Assembly (NCBI RefSeq): GCF_009618275.1
Contig: NZ_WIAD01000053.1
Span: forward strand, 1 to 41,501
Source of the DNA: Roseimaritima sediminicola
Lineage (GTDB): Bacteria; Planctomycetota; Planctomycetia; Pirellulales; Pirellulaceae
Length of the DNA: 41,501 nt
Direction: 5' to 3'
The position numbers and the translations under genes were made by a program. The first letter of the stretch is position 1. The number at the start of each line of letters is the position of its first letter. Below the pieces are notes generated by a model that ran no database searches, was not told where the DNA came from, and saw nothing but the letters and a program-made list of their open reading frames with translations. Positions 27,749 through 36,553 of this stretch are shown piece by piece.

Positions 27749-28693
27749 ATGCCGAACAACGACGTCTCGCCGACGCCCGGCACGCCGCGGGTGCTGCTGA
27801 CCGGAGCGACCGGTTATGTGGGCAGTCGCCTGCTCGAGCGGCTGGAGCACGAGGATGTTCGAGTCCGCTGCCTGACGCGCCATCCCGAGCGGTTGGCGGA
27901 GGACGTTGCCGCGTCGACCGAGGTCTGCGGCGGCGACGTGCTGGAGCCCGACAGCTTGGGCCCTGCACTGGAGGACGTGGACACGGCTTACTACCTGATC
28001 CACTTGATGGCCGGCGGCGGTGATTTTCGCGAGCAGGACCGTCGGGCCGCCGAGAACTTTGCCGCCGCGGCGCGGGCGGCAGGCGTGCGCCGGATCATCT
28101 ACATGGGCGGGCTGGGCGACGATTCCGACGGTTCGCTTTCGCCGCACCTGCGAAGCCGTCAGGAGGTGGGCGAGATCCTTCGCGACTCGGGCGTGCAGAC
28201 GATCGAGTTTCGGGCGTCGGTCGTCATCGGCCAGGGCAGCCTGTCCTTCGATCTGATCCGCTCGCTGACCAATCGCTTGCCCGTGATGCTGTGCCCGCGC
28301 TGGTTGGCCACCGCGACCCAGCCGATCGCCATCGGCGACGTCCTGGAGTATCTGTTAGAAGCCCGGACCGTATCGCTCGAAGGCAGCCGTGTGTTCGAAA
28401 TCGGCAGCAGCGATGTGGTAACCTATGGCGAGCTGATCAAGTGTTATGCTCGCCTCCGCGGGCTTCGTCGCTATCTGATTTCGGTACCCCTGCTGACCCC
28501 CTACCTGTCCAGTCTGTGGCTCGGATTGGTGACGCCGACTTCGGCCAAAGTGGGACGGCACTTGATCGAGGGTTTAAAGAATCCCACGATCGTCAAAGAC
28601 CCGTCGGCTCGCGAAGCATTTTCGGTTCGGCCCATGGGCGTCGAAGCCGCCATGCGGCAGGCTTTGGAAAACGACGACGCGCCGGCAGCCTGA
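27749..28693 (+). CDS. NAD(P)H-binding SDR-like protein (NmrA/YwnB type)
   Basis: A 314-aa atypical short-chain dehydrogenase-like protein. The nucleotide-binding motif [15 protein letters not shown] is near residue 16, [12 protein letters not shown] provides the basic residues often linked to NADP preference, and [20 protein letters not shown] and [12 protein letters not shown] follow. It lacks the canonical YxxxK dyad of classical SDRs, as expected for NmrA-like proteins. The C-terminal ~90 residues probably form the substrate lobe; the DUF2867 domain fused to some relatives is absent. The ATG at 27749 has AAGGTGG about 9 nt upstream; an in-frame ATG at 27716 has none. It is divergent from DUF1990, with the DUF5060 gene 53 bp downstream. 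Confidence 0.85.
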   Translation: MPNNDVSPTPGTPRVLLTGATGYVGSRLLERLEHEDVRVRCLTRHPERLAEDVAASTEVCGGDVLEPDSLGPALEDVDTAYYLIHLMAGGGDFREQDRRAAENFAAAARAAGVRRIIYMGGLGDDSDGSLSPHLRSRQEVGEILRDSGVQTIEFRASVVIGQGSLSFDLIRSLTNRLPVMLCPRWLATATQPIAIGDVLEYLLEARTVSLEGSRVFEIGSSDVVTYGELIKCYARLRGLRRYLISVPLLTPYLSSLWLGLVTPTSAKVGRHLIEGLKNPTIVKDPSAREAFSVRPMGVEAAMRQALENDDAPAA

Positions 28694-28746
28694 AACCATT
28701 TCCCTTCCCCAGCAGGCCGCGAGCCCGTGGCGTCGGAGAGCGAACC

Positions 28747-30681
28747 ATGAGCGTATCTGTACCGTTTGTTTCATGCCTGCTGTGGTGGTCGGTGATCGGC
28801 TGGATGCCACTGGCCGAGGCGGCCCAGTCGCTGGTCGACGGATCGACCGCGCCCGCCAAACTCGACGGTGACGGCAGCGTGCAAATCCACGGCGAGCAGA
28901 AAATGTGGCACAAGATCACTTTGGATCTTGCCGGCCCCTACGCCCACGAACAGGACCGCTCGCCCAACCCGTTTACCGATTACGAGATGGTGGTCCAGTT
29001 CACGCACGCCGACGGGACCCGTTATCGCGTGCCCGGCTACTTCGCCGCCGATGGCAACGCGTCCCAGACGTCGGCCGAATCCGGGACCACGTGGCGAGCC
29101 CATTTCGCTCCGGATCGCACGGGCACCTGGACGTATCAGGTCCAGTTCCGCAAGGGTTCTGGGGTCGCGCTCGACAAGTCGGCGTCGGGCGGGGCGCTGC
29201 AACCTTTCGATGGCCAAACCGGTGAATTCACGGTCGCGGCCAGCGACAAGGGTGGTCGCGATCTGCGGGCCGAAGGTCGCTTGCAGTACGTCGGCCAGCA
29301 CTACCTCCGCTTCGCAGGTTCCGGCCGGTACTTTTTGAAAGTCGGTGCCGACGCTCCCGAGACGCTGCTGGCCTTCACCGACTTTGATAACACGATCGCC
29401 AACAACCCCAAGAAGGGACCGCTGAAGACTTGGCAGCCGCATGTGCAGGATTGGCGCAGCGGCGACCCCACCTGGGGCGACGGAAAAGGCAAGGGCCTGA
29501 TCGGCGCGATTAATTATCTGTCGGGCAAAGGTTGCAACGCGTTTTCCTTCCTGACCTACAACGCCGGTGGCGATGGCGACAACGTTTGGCCATTCGTCGA
29601 TCGCGACGACAAAATGCACTACGACTGCAGCAAGCTGGATCAGTGGGGCATCGTCTTCGATCATGGCACCCACCGCGGGATGTACCTGCACTTCAAGATG
29701 CAGGAGACCGAGAACGACGATGATCGTGGCAAGGGCGAGGGCGTAAAAGCAAGCCTCGATGGCGGCGATCTGGGACCGGAGCGAAAACTGTATTGTCGCG
29801 AACTGATTGCCCGCTTCGGACACAACCTGGCCCTGAACTGGAACCTGGGCGAAGAGAACACGCAGAGCACCGCCCAGCAGCAGGCCATGATCGACTACAT
29901 CACCGACGTCGATCCCTATGACCATCCCATCGTCGTCCACACCTATCCCAATCAACAGGACAAGGTTTACCAACCGTTGATTGGCAACCGATCGAAGCTG
30001 ACCGGCGTGTCCTTGCAGAACAGCAGCTTGGAGACGACCCACGCACAAACCGTCAAATGGCGGCGGGAGTCGGCCGCCGCGGGCAAGCCGTGGGTGGTGG
30101 CTTTCGACGAATCGGGTTCGGCCGCCCACGCCCAGTGCCCCGACCTCGGCTACAACGGCTTCGACGGTCGCGACCGTTCGGGCGAAATGGTTTATACCCA
30201 GCACAAGGTCCGCAAGCAGACGCTGTGGGGCAATCTGATGGGCGGCGGTGCCGGATGTGAGTACTACTTCGGGTACAAGTTCGACCAGAACGACCTGCTG
30301 TGCGAAGACTGGCGGAGCCGCGATCAGAGCTGGGACTACTGCCGGATCGCCATCGGATTCTTCCACGATCACAAGATCCCCTTCTGGGAAATGGAGAACG
30401 CGGATTCGCTGGTCGGCAATGACCAGCACGCGCCCGGCAAGTTCTGTTTCGCCAAGCCGGATCAGTTGTATCTGGTTTATCTGCCCGAAGGCGGCGAAAG
30501 CGAGCTGGATCTGAGCGAAGCCGAAGGTCGCTTCAGCGTCGAGTGGTTCAATCCTCGCGAAGGCGGCCCACTGGCCGGCGGATTGGTCGAGGAAGTGCAA
30601 GGCGGGCAAGCGGTACAGCTGGGCAAGCCCCCGGCCGATGGCGACCAAGACTGGTTGGTGGTCGTCCGCCGCGACGCCTAG
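28747..30681 (+). CDS. Secreted DUF5060 domain glycosidase-like protein
   Basis: A 644-aa exported protein. Signal peptide [20 protein letters not shown]. Residues about 45-170 are a DUF5060 beta-sandwich ([41 protein letters not shown]). Residues about 185-540 look like a TIM barrel, with NWNLGEENT (Glu369/Glu370, candidate acid/base) and [10 protein letters not shown] (Glu455, candidate nucleophile) spaced as in clan GH-A hydrolases. The C-terminal ~90 residues ([30 protein letters not shown]) match the putative collagen-binding domain found at the end of such proteins. The ATG at 28747 has GGAGAG 6-8 nt upstream. It probably degrades a polysaccharide or glycoprotein outside the cytoplasm; the substrate is unknown. 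The two-glutamate assignment is inference. Confidence 0.87.
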   Translation: MSVSVPFVSCLLWWSVIGWMPLAEAAQSLVDGSTAPAKLDGDGSVQIHGEQKMWHKITLDLAGPYAHEQDRSPNPFTDYEMVVQFTHADGTRYRVPGYFAADGNASQTSAESGTTWRAHFAPDRTGTWTYQVQFRKGSGVALDKSASGGALQPFDGQTGEFTVAASDKGGRDLRAEGRLQYVGQHYLRFAGSGRYFLKVGADAPETLLAFTDFDNTIANNPKKGPLKTWQPHVQDWRSGDPTWGDGKGKGLIGAINYLSGKGCNAFSFLTYNAGGDGDNVWPFVDRDDKMHYDCSKLDQWGIVFDHGTHRGMYLHFKMQETENDDDRGKGEGVKASLDGGDLGPERKLYCRELIARFGHNLALNWNLGEENTQSTAQQQAMIDYITDVDPYDHPIVVHTYPNQQDKVYQPLIGNRSKLTGVSLQNSSLETTHAQTVKWRRESAAAGKPWVVAFDESGSAAHAQCPDLGYNGFDGRDRSGEMVYTQHKVRKQTLWGNLMGGGAGCEYYFGYKFDQNDLLCEDWRSRDQSWDYCRIAIGFFHDHKIPFWEMENADSLVGNDQHAPGKFCFAKPDQLYLVYLPEGGESELDLSEAEGRFSVEWFNPREGGPLAGGLVEEVQGGQAVQLGKPPADGDQDWLVVVRRDA

Positions 30682-30934
30682 GCTCTGGCTGAAAACCTGA
30701 GCCGACGGCGCGAGCCGCGGGTCCTTCCACCGAACCGAACCATTTCCGTGGAATGATTGCAGCGGCTGATCACCTATCCGTTCCACCCAACTAGGTTTTC
30801 ATGCAAAGCCTCGTGGTGCGTCCAGATTGATTGTTGGAGTAGCCGATCTCGCCAGAGATTGGATCGGGGCAGAGTTAAGATCCAAAGTCTGGCGACTTCA
30901 GCTACGGCTGGATGCGAAGTGGACTCCGGGCGAT

Positions 30935-30990
30935 CTGCCCCACTGCCCCACTGCCCCACTGCCCCACTGCCCCACTGCCCCACTGCCCCA
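30935..30990. repeat. Minisatellite: seven copies of CTGCCCCA
   Basis: Seven perfect 8-bp units plus a partial eighth (CTGCCT), in the gap between the DUF5060 gene and the decayed oxidoreductase. Just upstream, around 30882-30903, sits a copy of the CCAAAGTCTGGCGACTTCAG motif also present at 124-143. The region 30682-31023 shows no gene. Confidence 0.95.
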
Positions 30991-31023
30991 CTGCCTACCG
31001 CACCCCGACCCAGCATTCGATTA

Positions 31024-31822
31024 AACTGCTCGGTTAACCTCGAAAACAAGGTCTACCAGCAGGAGTCGATGCATGCGGATGGTTCGGGTGCCCGGCGACG
31101 GATTCACGCGGCAACTTTTCGAGGGCCCGACGATCGCGTGCTTTCGGTCACCGGCGGCGTGTTCATCGATGGCAGCTACGAAGGCGACTTGATGGCCGAG
31201 GCGGGCGTGGCTTGGACCGTGGGTCGTGAAGCTCGGCAGACGTGCGGCGAGTCGCTCGCTCCGGAGCAGGCGGACGACCAGCTGCAGGCGTACAACTTTC
31301 GTTTCATCATGACCCGCGACCCGGAGAACCGCGTCACGCCAGTCGCCCCACCGGGTTATCGACGCGAGGATTTTGTGGGCGTGCTCGATGCGCTGGAAAG
31401 TGGCCAGATCCGCCGCGTGTTCGACTACCCCAGCCGCTGTATTTTCAAAGCCCATCTGCCGGTATTGCCGGGCGGCAAGTACGACATCAACGATGTGTCT
31501 CGCGGTCCGGTACGGCTGTCGCTGCCCGGCGTGAATCGGGGCTGGCCCGCGGGCGACCACCGCCAGCGGCAGGAGATCTTTGCCGAGCATCTTCGCGATC
31601 AGGTCGGGTTGTTGTACTTCTTGCAGAATGATCCGGCGGTGCCGGCACGGTTTCGGCAAGAAGCCGCGCAGTGGGGATGGTGTCGCGACGAGTTTGTCGA
31701 CAGCGATCATTTGCCACCGCAGTTATACGTTCGCGAAGCCCGCGGCGGAGCTTCCGCCGGCAGACCCCGAGCTGACGCGCGGCCAGTTCATTCGCGCCGC
31801 AGCCGAAGTCGCCAGATTCTAA
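31024..31822 (+). pseudogene. Remnant of FAD-dependent oxidoreductase
   Basis: The readable part (about 31024-31738) resembles the middle of FAD-dependent oxidoreductases of the PF12831 type common in planctomycetes: VFIDGSYEGDLMAEAGVAWT, VGREARQTCGESLAP, YDINDVSRGP, WPAGDHRQRQEIF, GLLYFLQNDPAVPARF and DEFVDSDHLPPQLYVREAR. The N-terminal ~150 residues with the GxGxxG dinucleotide site are missing and replaced upstream by a minisatellite and repeat debris. After the conserved LYVREAR the reading leaves the family; another frame continues ELTRGQFIRAAAEVARF to a stop at 31820, consistent with a deletion or frameshift near 31740. The open frame can be extended at both ends (to 30757 and 31974), but those extensions encode repeat sequence. 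Confidence 0.78.
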
Positions 31823-31887
31823 GCCGCGTCATCCATCGAGCTCGAGGCATCCTCGTAGCCGTTTGGGCGATAGCCCCGGTTCCAGAG

Positions 31888-32166
31888 CATCAATCGAATT
31901 CATTTTCTCCCCTCTCCCCCGAATCCTGGCGAGCCCAAGCGAGTCAGGATTCGGGGGAGAGGGGTCGGGGGTGAGGGGGATTGCCGCGCGGTGTCTTCGT
32001 CTCTGTGTTCTACTCAGTGATACGGGATGCGCCAAATATACAAGAAGCTGAGTTACATGCATTTGCGCTGGAGGCCCCTCACCCCCGACCCCTCTCCCCG
32101 CCGGCCTGGGCAAGCACCACTTGCCCAAACCGGCGGGGAGAGGGGAGAAAACGATTTCGATTGATG
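31888..32166. mobile_element. MITE-like element with hairpin ends (copy 1)
   Basis: A 279-bp unit. The left end CATCAATCGAATTCATTTTC and the reverse complement of the right end (CATCAATCGAAATCGTTTTC) match at 18 of 20 positions, and the match continues into CCCCTCTCCCC. Each end carries a hairpin: 31909-31964 has a perfect 20-bp stem (CCCCTCTCCCCCGAATCCTG) and a 16-nt loop; 32089-32145 has a 16-bp stem with a different loop. The core (about 31985-32078) looks like a diverged, inverted version of the core of 36016-36272 (shared AGAACA and AGACGA blocks). The direct repeat AGCCCCGGTTCCAGAGCA lies near 31872 and 32190. It has no ORF. Confidence 0.75.
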
Positions 32167-32209
32167 AGAAGCCGTCAAAGGGAGGGCGACAGCCCCGGTT
32201 CCAGAGCAC

Positions 32210-32265
32210 GTGGCATAGGCTTCCAGCCTGTGTTTGTTTCCTCACAGGCTAGAAGCCTATGCCAC
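32210..32265. terminator. 23-bp-stem hairpin, candidate terminator for the OPT transporter gene
   Basis: GTGGCATAGGCTTCCAGCCT (plus GTG) pairs with 32243-32265 with one mismatch around a 10-nt loop. It lies 11 bp beyond the stop of the minus-strand transporter gene and downstream of the plus-strand oxidoreductase remnant, so it could act in both directions. No strong T-tract follows, so it may simply be another dispersed palindrome. Confidence 0.5.
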
Positions 32266-32275
32266 AACTTCCAAC

Positions 32276-34258
32276 TCACTCCGCTCCCCTCGGCCGCGTC
32301 ATCACCCAGAACGTGGCGACGATTGCGGTGGCGACCAGCAGCGTGACGGCCAGCAGCGTCGACGGCGATAGCGGAATCTCCAGAGCCGTAATCCCCACGG
32401 CGGCCAACCCGGCCAGGCCGACGGCCGTCAAGGCTTCGCCGGCGATCACGCCCGAGGAGAACAGGATGCCGCGGTGCAGCACACGGTCATGCCGCTCGGC
32501 CGCCTTGCCGCGGGTGTGCAGGTAGGCCAGCACGCCGCCGATCAGAATCGGCGTGGCCAAGCCGAACGGCAGGTACATGCCCACGGCGATCGGCATCAGG
32601 TGAGCTCGGTGGCGGGTGCGGCGTTTGAGGATCTCGTCGATGATCAAGATCACCGCGCCGACCGCCGCTCCGATGCCGATCAGGTTCCACGGAAGTTCGC
32701 CTTCGCCGGAAAAGCCCTTGGCCAGGGCGGCAAACAGGCTGGCCTGCGGAGCCGGCAGGTTCTCGCCACCGATGCCTCCCGCCGTATTCTCGTGCAGCAG
32801 CGTCAGGACCGGCGCCATCACAAACGCGGCCACCCCTACGCCCAGAATCTGCATGATCTGTTGCCGAAACGGCGAAGCCCCCACGATCGAACCGGTCTTT
32901 AAGTCATTGCAAACGTCGCCGCTGGTGCAGGCCACACAACAGACCACCGCGGCGATCCCCAGCGTGGCCACCATCGCGGGCGTTCCGGAATAACTGAACA
33001 ACCACAGCAGGCCTCCGGAGGCCAGCACCGCGGTGATCGTCATCCCGCTGACCGGGCTGTTCGAATTGCCAACCAAGCCCACGATATAGCTGGCCACGGC
33101 GGTAAAGAAAAAGCCCATGGCCAGCATCACCACGGTGGACAACACGGTCACGCCGACGCTGTGCGTAAAACGATAATTTAGCGCGGCAAGCAGCGCCGTG
33201 CACACAACGCCCAAGATCACAATCAAGGAAACCGGCAGGTCGCGGTCGCTGTGGAGGCGGGGCGTGTTCCGGCGACGGTGTCCCTGCGATAGCTCTCGCA
33301 CCGCGGCCATCAATCCGGCCCGCACGGCGAACAACGAACTGATCCCACCGACGACCATGGCCCCGACGCCTACGTAGCGGATCTCGCTGCTCCAAATCGT
33401 CCAGGCCGCGTCGACCGGATCGTTGTACTGGGCTCCGCCACTGAGCAGCGGAATCCCGATCAACCACGCCAAAGCACCTCCGATAAAAATCAAAATGGCC
33501 ACGTGCAGGCGAACGATAAAGCCCACGGCGACCAGCATCGGCGAGAGGTCGCCGCCGAAATAGAAGATCCGTTCGCCGGCCACGCGAGCGACTTGCAACG
33601 AGTCCTGCATGACGCCAAAGAAACCGGCAGCGAGTTTGAAGATCGCTCCCAGCAGTCCGCCGGCCAGCAGTCCATAGGCGGCCGACTGTTGCGTCGAATC
33701 GCCCTCGCCGGCTTTCAATACGGCCGCACAGGCGATGCCTTCGGGATACGGCAGGTCTTCGTTATCGACCACAAACACGCGCCGCATCGGGATCATAAAC
33801 AGGATCCCCAGCAGGCCGCCGGTCAGGGCGACCAGGGTGACGGTCCAAAAGTCGAAGCTCTGCCAGTACTGGATCAGGATCATCGCCGGCATGGTGAAGA
33901 TGATGCCGGCCGCCAGCGACTCGCCGGCCGAGGCACAGGTCTGAACCTGGTTGGCTTCGCGAATGCTCGAGCGGCGAAACAACAAACGGAACAGCAGCAT
34001 CGCCATCACCGCGGCGGGGATCGACGCCGAAACCGTCATCCCGGCTTTCAGTCCCACGTAGACGTTGGCCGCACCCATCACCACGGCCAGGGTCAGCCCC
34101 AGCACGATCACGCGCACCGTCAACTCGCCGCCACCCCAGCCCTGGCCGGCGGGCGGAAGCGAATCCGGTTCGCTGCCCGTCGATTGGGACAACCGCTGGC
34201 CGCTGGGTTCGGTCGGAATGCCGGGTCCGGTCGGGGAAGAAAACGAATCGTGCGTCAT
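32276..34258 (-). CDS. OPT family oligopeptide transporter
   Basis: A 660-aa polytopic inner-membrane protein with about 14-16 hydrophobic segments and a ~45-residue Pro/Ser-rich cytoplasmic N-terminus. Typical OPT segments are ANVYVGLKAGMTVSASIPAA, REANQVQTCASAGESLAAGI, NEDLPYPEGIACAAVLKAGE, and CNDLKTGSIVGASPFRQQIM near the middle. Family members import small peptides or metal chelates with protons; the bacterial EspB/OPT branch is poorly studied, so the substrate is open. The ATG at 34258 is the only good start near the first helix; its RBS is weak. A 247-bp divergent gap (34259-34505) separates it from the helicase gene. Stand-alone gene. Confidence 0.92.
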   Translation of the reverse strand: MTHDSFSSPTGPGIPTEPSGQRLSQSTGSEPDSLPPAGQGWGGGELTVRVIVLGLTLAVVMGAANVYVGLKAGMTVSASIPAAVMAMLLFRLLFRRSSIREANQVQTCASAGESLAAGIIFTMPAMILIQYWQSFDFWTVTLVALTGGLLGILFMIPMRRVFVVDNEDLPYPEGIACAAVLKAGEGDSTQQSAAYGLLAGGLLGAIFKLAAGFFGVMQDSLQVARVAGERIFYFGGDLSPMLVAVGFIVRLHVAILIFIGGALAWLIGIPLLSGGAQYNDPVDAAWTIWSSEIRYVGVGAMVVGGISSLFAVRAGLMAAVRELSQGHRRRNTPRLHSDRDLPVSLIVILGVVCTALLAALNYRFTHSVGVTVLSTVVMLAMGFFFTAVASYIVGLVGNSNSPVSGMTITAVLASGGLLWLFSYSGTPAMVATLGIAAVVCCVACTSGDVCNDLKTGSIVGASPFRQQIMQILGVGVAAFVMAPVLTLLHENTAGGIGGENLPAPQASLFAALAKGFSGEGELPWNLIGIGAAVGAVILIIDEILKRRTRHRAHLMPIAVGMYLPFGLATPILIGGVLAYLHTRGKAAERHDRVLHRGILFSSGVIAGEALTAVGLAGLAAVGITALEIPLSPSTLLAVTLLVATAIVATFWVMTRPRGAE

Positions 34259-34505
34259 TGCAGGGACTCGGAGCAGGAGGAAGCTTGACGAGGCGAGCAG
34301 GACTCACCGCGCGGTCGGTTGGCCCCCGATTCTACGGCAATTCCCGCGAGAAACTCAGCCCCAGACGTTTGGGGGGGCGAGAACGTCGGCCGACCGTCCT
34401 GCGAAAACTTTTTCTCAGGCCCTGACCGGACGTGTCACCGCCGTTCGCATAATCGCATTTATCCGACTCACCCGAGCCGCATCACTCAAACCCAAGGAAT
34501 GGAAG

Positions 34506-35717
34506 ATGACTCTCGTGACGGCCACCGCATGCGACCTGGATCCCACGGCACTGGAGCACCCGCCGCGCCCGCTGGAGCAGCTGGCTACGGAGTTTCTCGG
34601 CGGCTGCGACTTGCAGGCTCGCCCCTACCAACAACGGATCATTCGCTCGGCCCTGCAAATGTTCGCGGGCCGCTTCGAAAGGCGTGACGGAGGCCTGGCG
34701 GAGCCGGCGGCCAGCGTGTTGATCGAAAGCCCCACCGGCAGCGGCAAAACCGTGATGGGATTGGCCACCGCGGCCCTGCTGCAGCGCTTGACCGGGTGCC
34801 GCGTGGGTTGGGTCGCGATGCGCCGCAACCTGCTGGCCCAAGCCGCTGCGGAAAACGCCCGCCGCCGCTTCGGACTGCAGATGCAGACGATCAGCATGTT
34901 CGACAAGCACCCGCCCGAAGCGGACCTGTTGGTGATCGACGAAGCCCAGCACGATGCAGCCACCAGCATGGCCAACCTGCACTGCCAGATCCGCCCCCGA
35001 TGGACCCTGGGGCTGTCGGCCACGCCCTACCGCAGCGACCGCATCAAGCTGTGCTTCGACCATGTGATCCGCGACGCCGGGATCGCGTCCTTGATCGCCG
35101 ATGGATACCTGAGCCGCTACCACCACTACACGATTCCCTCTTACACACCGCAAGCGATCGCGGACCTATTGATCGGCGATCCCGACAAGTGGGGCCAGTC
35201 GCTGGTCTTCTTCCACCGCCGCGAGCAGTGCGATCTGTTGAAGCTGCTGCTGACCCAAGCCGGCGTGCCGTGCGAAGTCGTGACGGCGTCGAGCAATCGC
35301 GAGCGACAGCTACAGCAGTTTGAATCCGGCCGACTGCCGGTGCTGATCAACATGGCCATCCTAACCGAAGGCTTTGATTGTCCTCGGCTGCAGACCGTGT
35401 TCTGCCGGCCCAGCGGCAAAGGCTGCACGATCCAAATGGCCGGCCGCGTGCTACGGCCCTGCCCTGATGTGCCGGTCAAACAGATCGTGCAGTGCCGCCA
35501 AACGCCGCACCCGATGCTGAAGACCGCGATGGCGGCCGAGCAGTACCTGTGGACCGAGTCCGGGTGGCGCAGCATCCGCGCCAACGCGCGACTGGACGAG
35601 CTGACGAGAATCGCCCGACAACGTGTCGCCCAGACAACCGTGGCTCTGCCCAAGTTAGTGTCGATGCACCGCAGTCGCACCAACCGTTTCCCCGGCTCCG
35701 GCCGCGGCGGACTATGA
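34506..35717 (+). CDS. SF2 DEAD/DEAH-box helicase
   Basis: A 403-aa SF2 helicase-like ATPase. It has motif I SPTGSGKT (Lys81), motif II VIDEAQH (Asp145-Glu146-Ala-Gln), motif III LSATPYRSD, NMAILTEGFDCP (motif V region) and motif VI IQMAGRVLRP. The Q-motif-like RPYQQRIIRSA precedes motif I. This resembles the compact type of RadD/YejH and SSL2 relatives, without accessory domains apart from a short C-terminal tail. The ATG at 34506 has AAGGA 7 nt upstream; the frame is open back to 34065, but that extension is antisense to the OPT transporter gene. It is followed, after ~840 bp of repeats, by the DUF932 gene on the same strand. Its nucleic acid substrate is unknown. Confidence 0.9.
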   Translation: MTLVTATACDLDPTALEHPPRPLEQLATEFLGGCDLQARPYQQRIIRSALQMFAGRFERRDGGLAEPAASVLIESPTGSGKTVMGLATAALLQRLTGCRVGWVAMRRNLLAQAAAENARRRFGLQMQTISMFDKHPPEADLLVIDEAQHDAATSMANLHCQIRPRWTLGLSATPYRSDRIKLCFDHVIRDAGIASLIADGYLSRYHHYTIPSYTPQAIADLLIGDPDKWGQSLVFFHRREQCDLLKLLLTQAGVPCEVVTASSNRERQLQQFESGRLPVLINMAILTEGFDCPRLQTVFCRPSGKGCTIQMAGRVLRPCPDVPVKQIVQCRQTPHPMLKTAMAAEQYLWTESGWRSIRANARLDELTRIARQRVAQTTVALPKLVSMHRSRTNRFPGSGRGGL

Positions 35718-35732
35718 ACTTTCGACAAATCA

Positions 35733-35828
35733 GCCGTTTTGACGCTAGCCACGGTTGTTTAGGAACATGAGCCGTTTTGGCGCTAGCCACGGTTATTTAG
35801 GAACATGAGCCGTTTTGGCGCTAAGCAC
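35733..35828. repeat. Tandem 38-bp repeats (GCCGTTTTGGCGCTAGCC type)
   Basis: Units start at 35733, 35771 and 35809 (the last partial), each GCCGTTTTGRCGCTAGCC, then ACGGTT and TAGGAACATGA. Single diverged copies occur near 31858 (GCCGTTTGGGCGATAGCC), 37759 (GCCGTTTGGGCGCTAGCC) and 41416. The array lies 15 bp after the helicase stop. Confidence 0.9.
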
Positions 35829-35994
35829 GTCGCAACATTTCATTCGGCTTTACTCTCCCTCTGGGAGAGTCGGGCTCTTAGGCCCGGAGAGGGTTTTCGT
35901 AGGGCCCTCCCCGGGCCTAAGAGCCCGACCCTCCCGCTGCACGGGAGGGTGTTGTCGCGGGGTTTCACCGAAAGATTCATGCCGACGTGCTTAG
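35829..35994. repeat. 166-bp intergenic repeat with 29-bp hairpin stem (copy 2)
   Basis: Nearly identical, in the same orientation, to 17778-17943. It has the same long hairpin around TTTTCGTA and the same terminal GCCGACGTGCTTAG. Near-identity of two copies 18 kb apart suggests recent spread or ongoing gene conversion. Together with the tandem repeat before it and the element after it, it fills the gap after the helicase gene. Confidence 0.92.
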
Positions 35995-36015
35995 CCACGG
36001 TTTGAACGTTTAACC

Positions 36016-36272
36016 GGATCGTTTTCTCCCCTCTCCCCCGCGGCGCCGCGAGCGTCAGCGAGTGAAGCGGTGGTGGGAGAGGGGCCGGGGGTGAGGGGGC
36101 TCGGGTGCAACCGGCTGGAACTTAGCAAAGGACGGATTCCGACATGCGCTCGATAACTATGCAGAACAAAGACGAGGGACGCGTGACAACCCCCTCACCC
36201 CCGACCCCTCTCCCCCGAAACCTGACTCGCTTAGGCTCGCCAGGCTTCGGGGGAGAGGGGAGAAAACGATCC
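36016..36272. mobile_element. MITE-like element with hairpin ends (copy 2)
   Basis: A 257-bp unit with perfect 16-bp outer ends, GGATCGTTTTCTCCCC, inverted at 36257-36272. The left hairpin is 36028-36084 (CCCCTCTCCCCC arm, Cys/Arg-free GC-rich loop) and the right hairpin 36205-36260 (20-bp stem, one mismatch). The ~90-bp core contains AGAACAAAGACGAGGGACGC, related in inverse orientation to the core of the copy at 31888-32166. No ORF and no clear target duplication. Confidence 0.75.
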
Positions 36273-36290
36273 TAAACAACCCACTAACCA

Positions 36291-36507
36291 CTAACTGCTA
36301 ACTGCTAACCGCTAACCGCTAACCGCTAACCGCTAACCGCTAACCGCTAACCGCTAACCGCTACCAACCAACAACTACCAACTAACAACCAACAACCAAC
36401 AACCAACAACCAACAACTAACAACTAACAACTAACAACTAACAACTAACAACTATCAACTATCAACTATCAACTATCAACCAACAACCAACAACCAACAA
36501 CCAACCC
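36291..36507. repeat. Heptanucleotide tandem array
   Basis: About 31 seven-bp units arranged in blocks: CTAACTG x2, CTAACCG x8 (36305-36360), then CCAACAA, CTAACAA, CTATCAA and again CCAACAA blocks. The plus strand is almost free of G, so the RNA would be essentially unstructured. It ends 47 bp before the start of the DUF932 gene and probably lies in its promoter or leader. It resembles the heptameric short tandem repeats known from cyanobacteria, but the sequence is different. Confidence 0.95.
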
Positions 36508-36553
36508 ACTCGACGTTTCTGTTTCGTTTTCCAGGTTTTTGAAAGGGACTGAG

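Noticed and set aside
28291-28746. N-terminal extension of the DUF5060 gene
   Set aside because: It overlaps the SDR-like gene in another frame; the ATG at 28747 has a good RBS and begins the signal peptide.
28771-30786. Long minus-strand ORF of 671 codons
   Set aside because: Antisense to the DUF5060 protein, which has a signal peptide, RBS and recognisable domains.
30757-31974. Intact 405-codon gene
   Set aside because: Both ends encode repeat or out-of-frame sequence, and the FAD-binding motif is missing, so it was called a pseudogene.
31888-32166. Insertion sequence with transposase
   Set aside because: The element is under 300 bp and has no ORF with transposase features; it is better called MITE-like.
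34065-34505. N-terminal extension of the helicase
   Set aside because: It is antisense to the OPT transporter N-terminus and unlike any helicase domain.
36291-36507. CRISPR array
   Set aside because: The units are contiguous 7-mers without spacers, and no cas genes are present.
36291-36507. Telomere-like repeats marking a replicon end
   Set aside because: CTAACCG blocks look telomere-like, but they are internal, change unit sequence and are flanked by ordinary genes.
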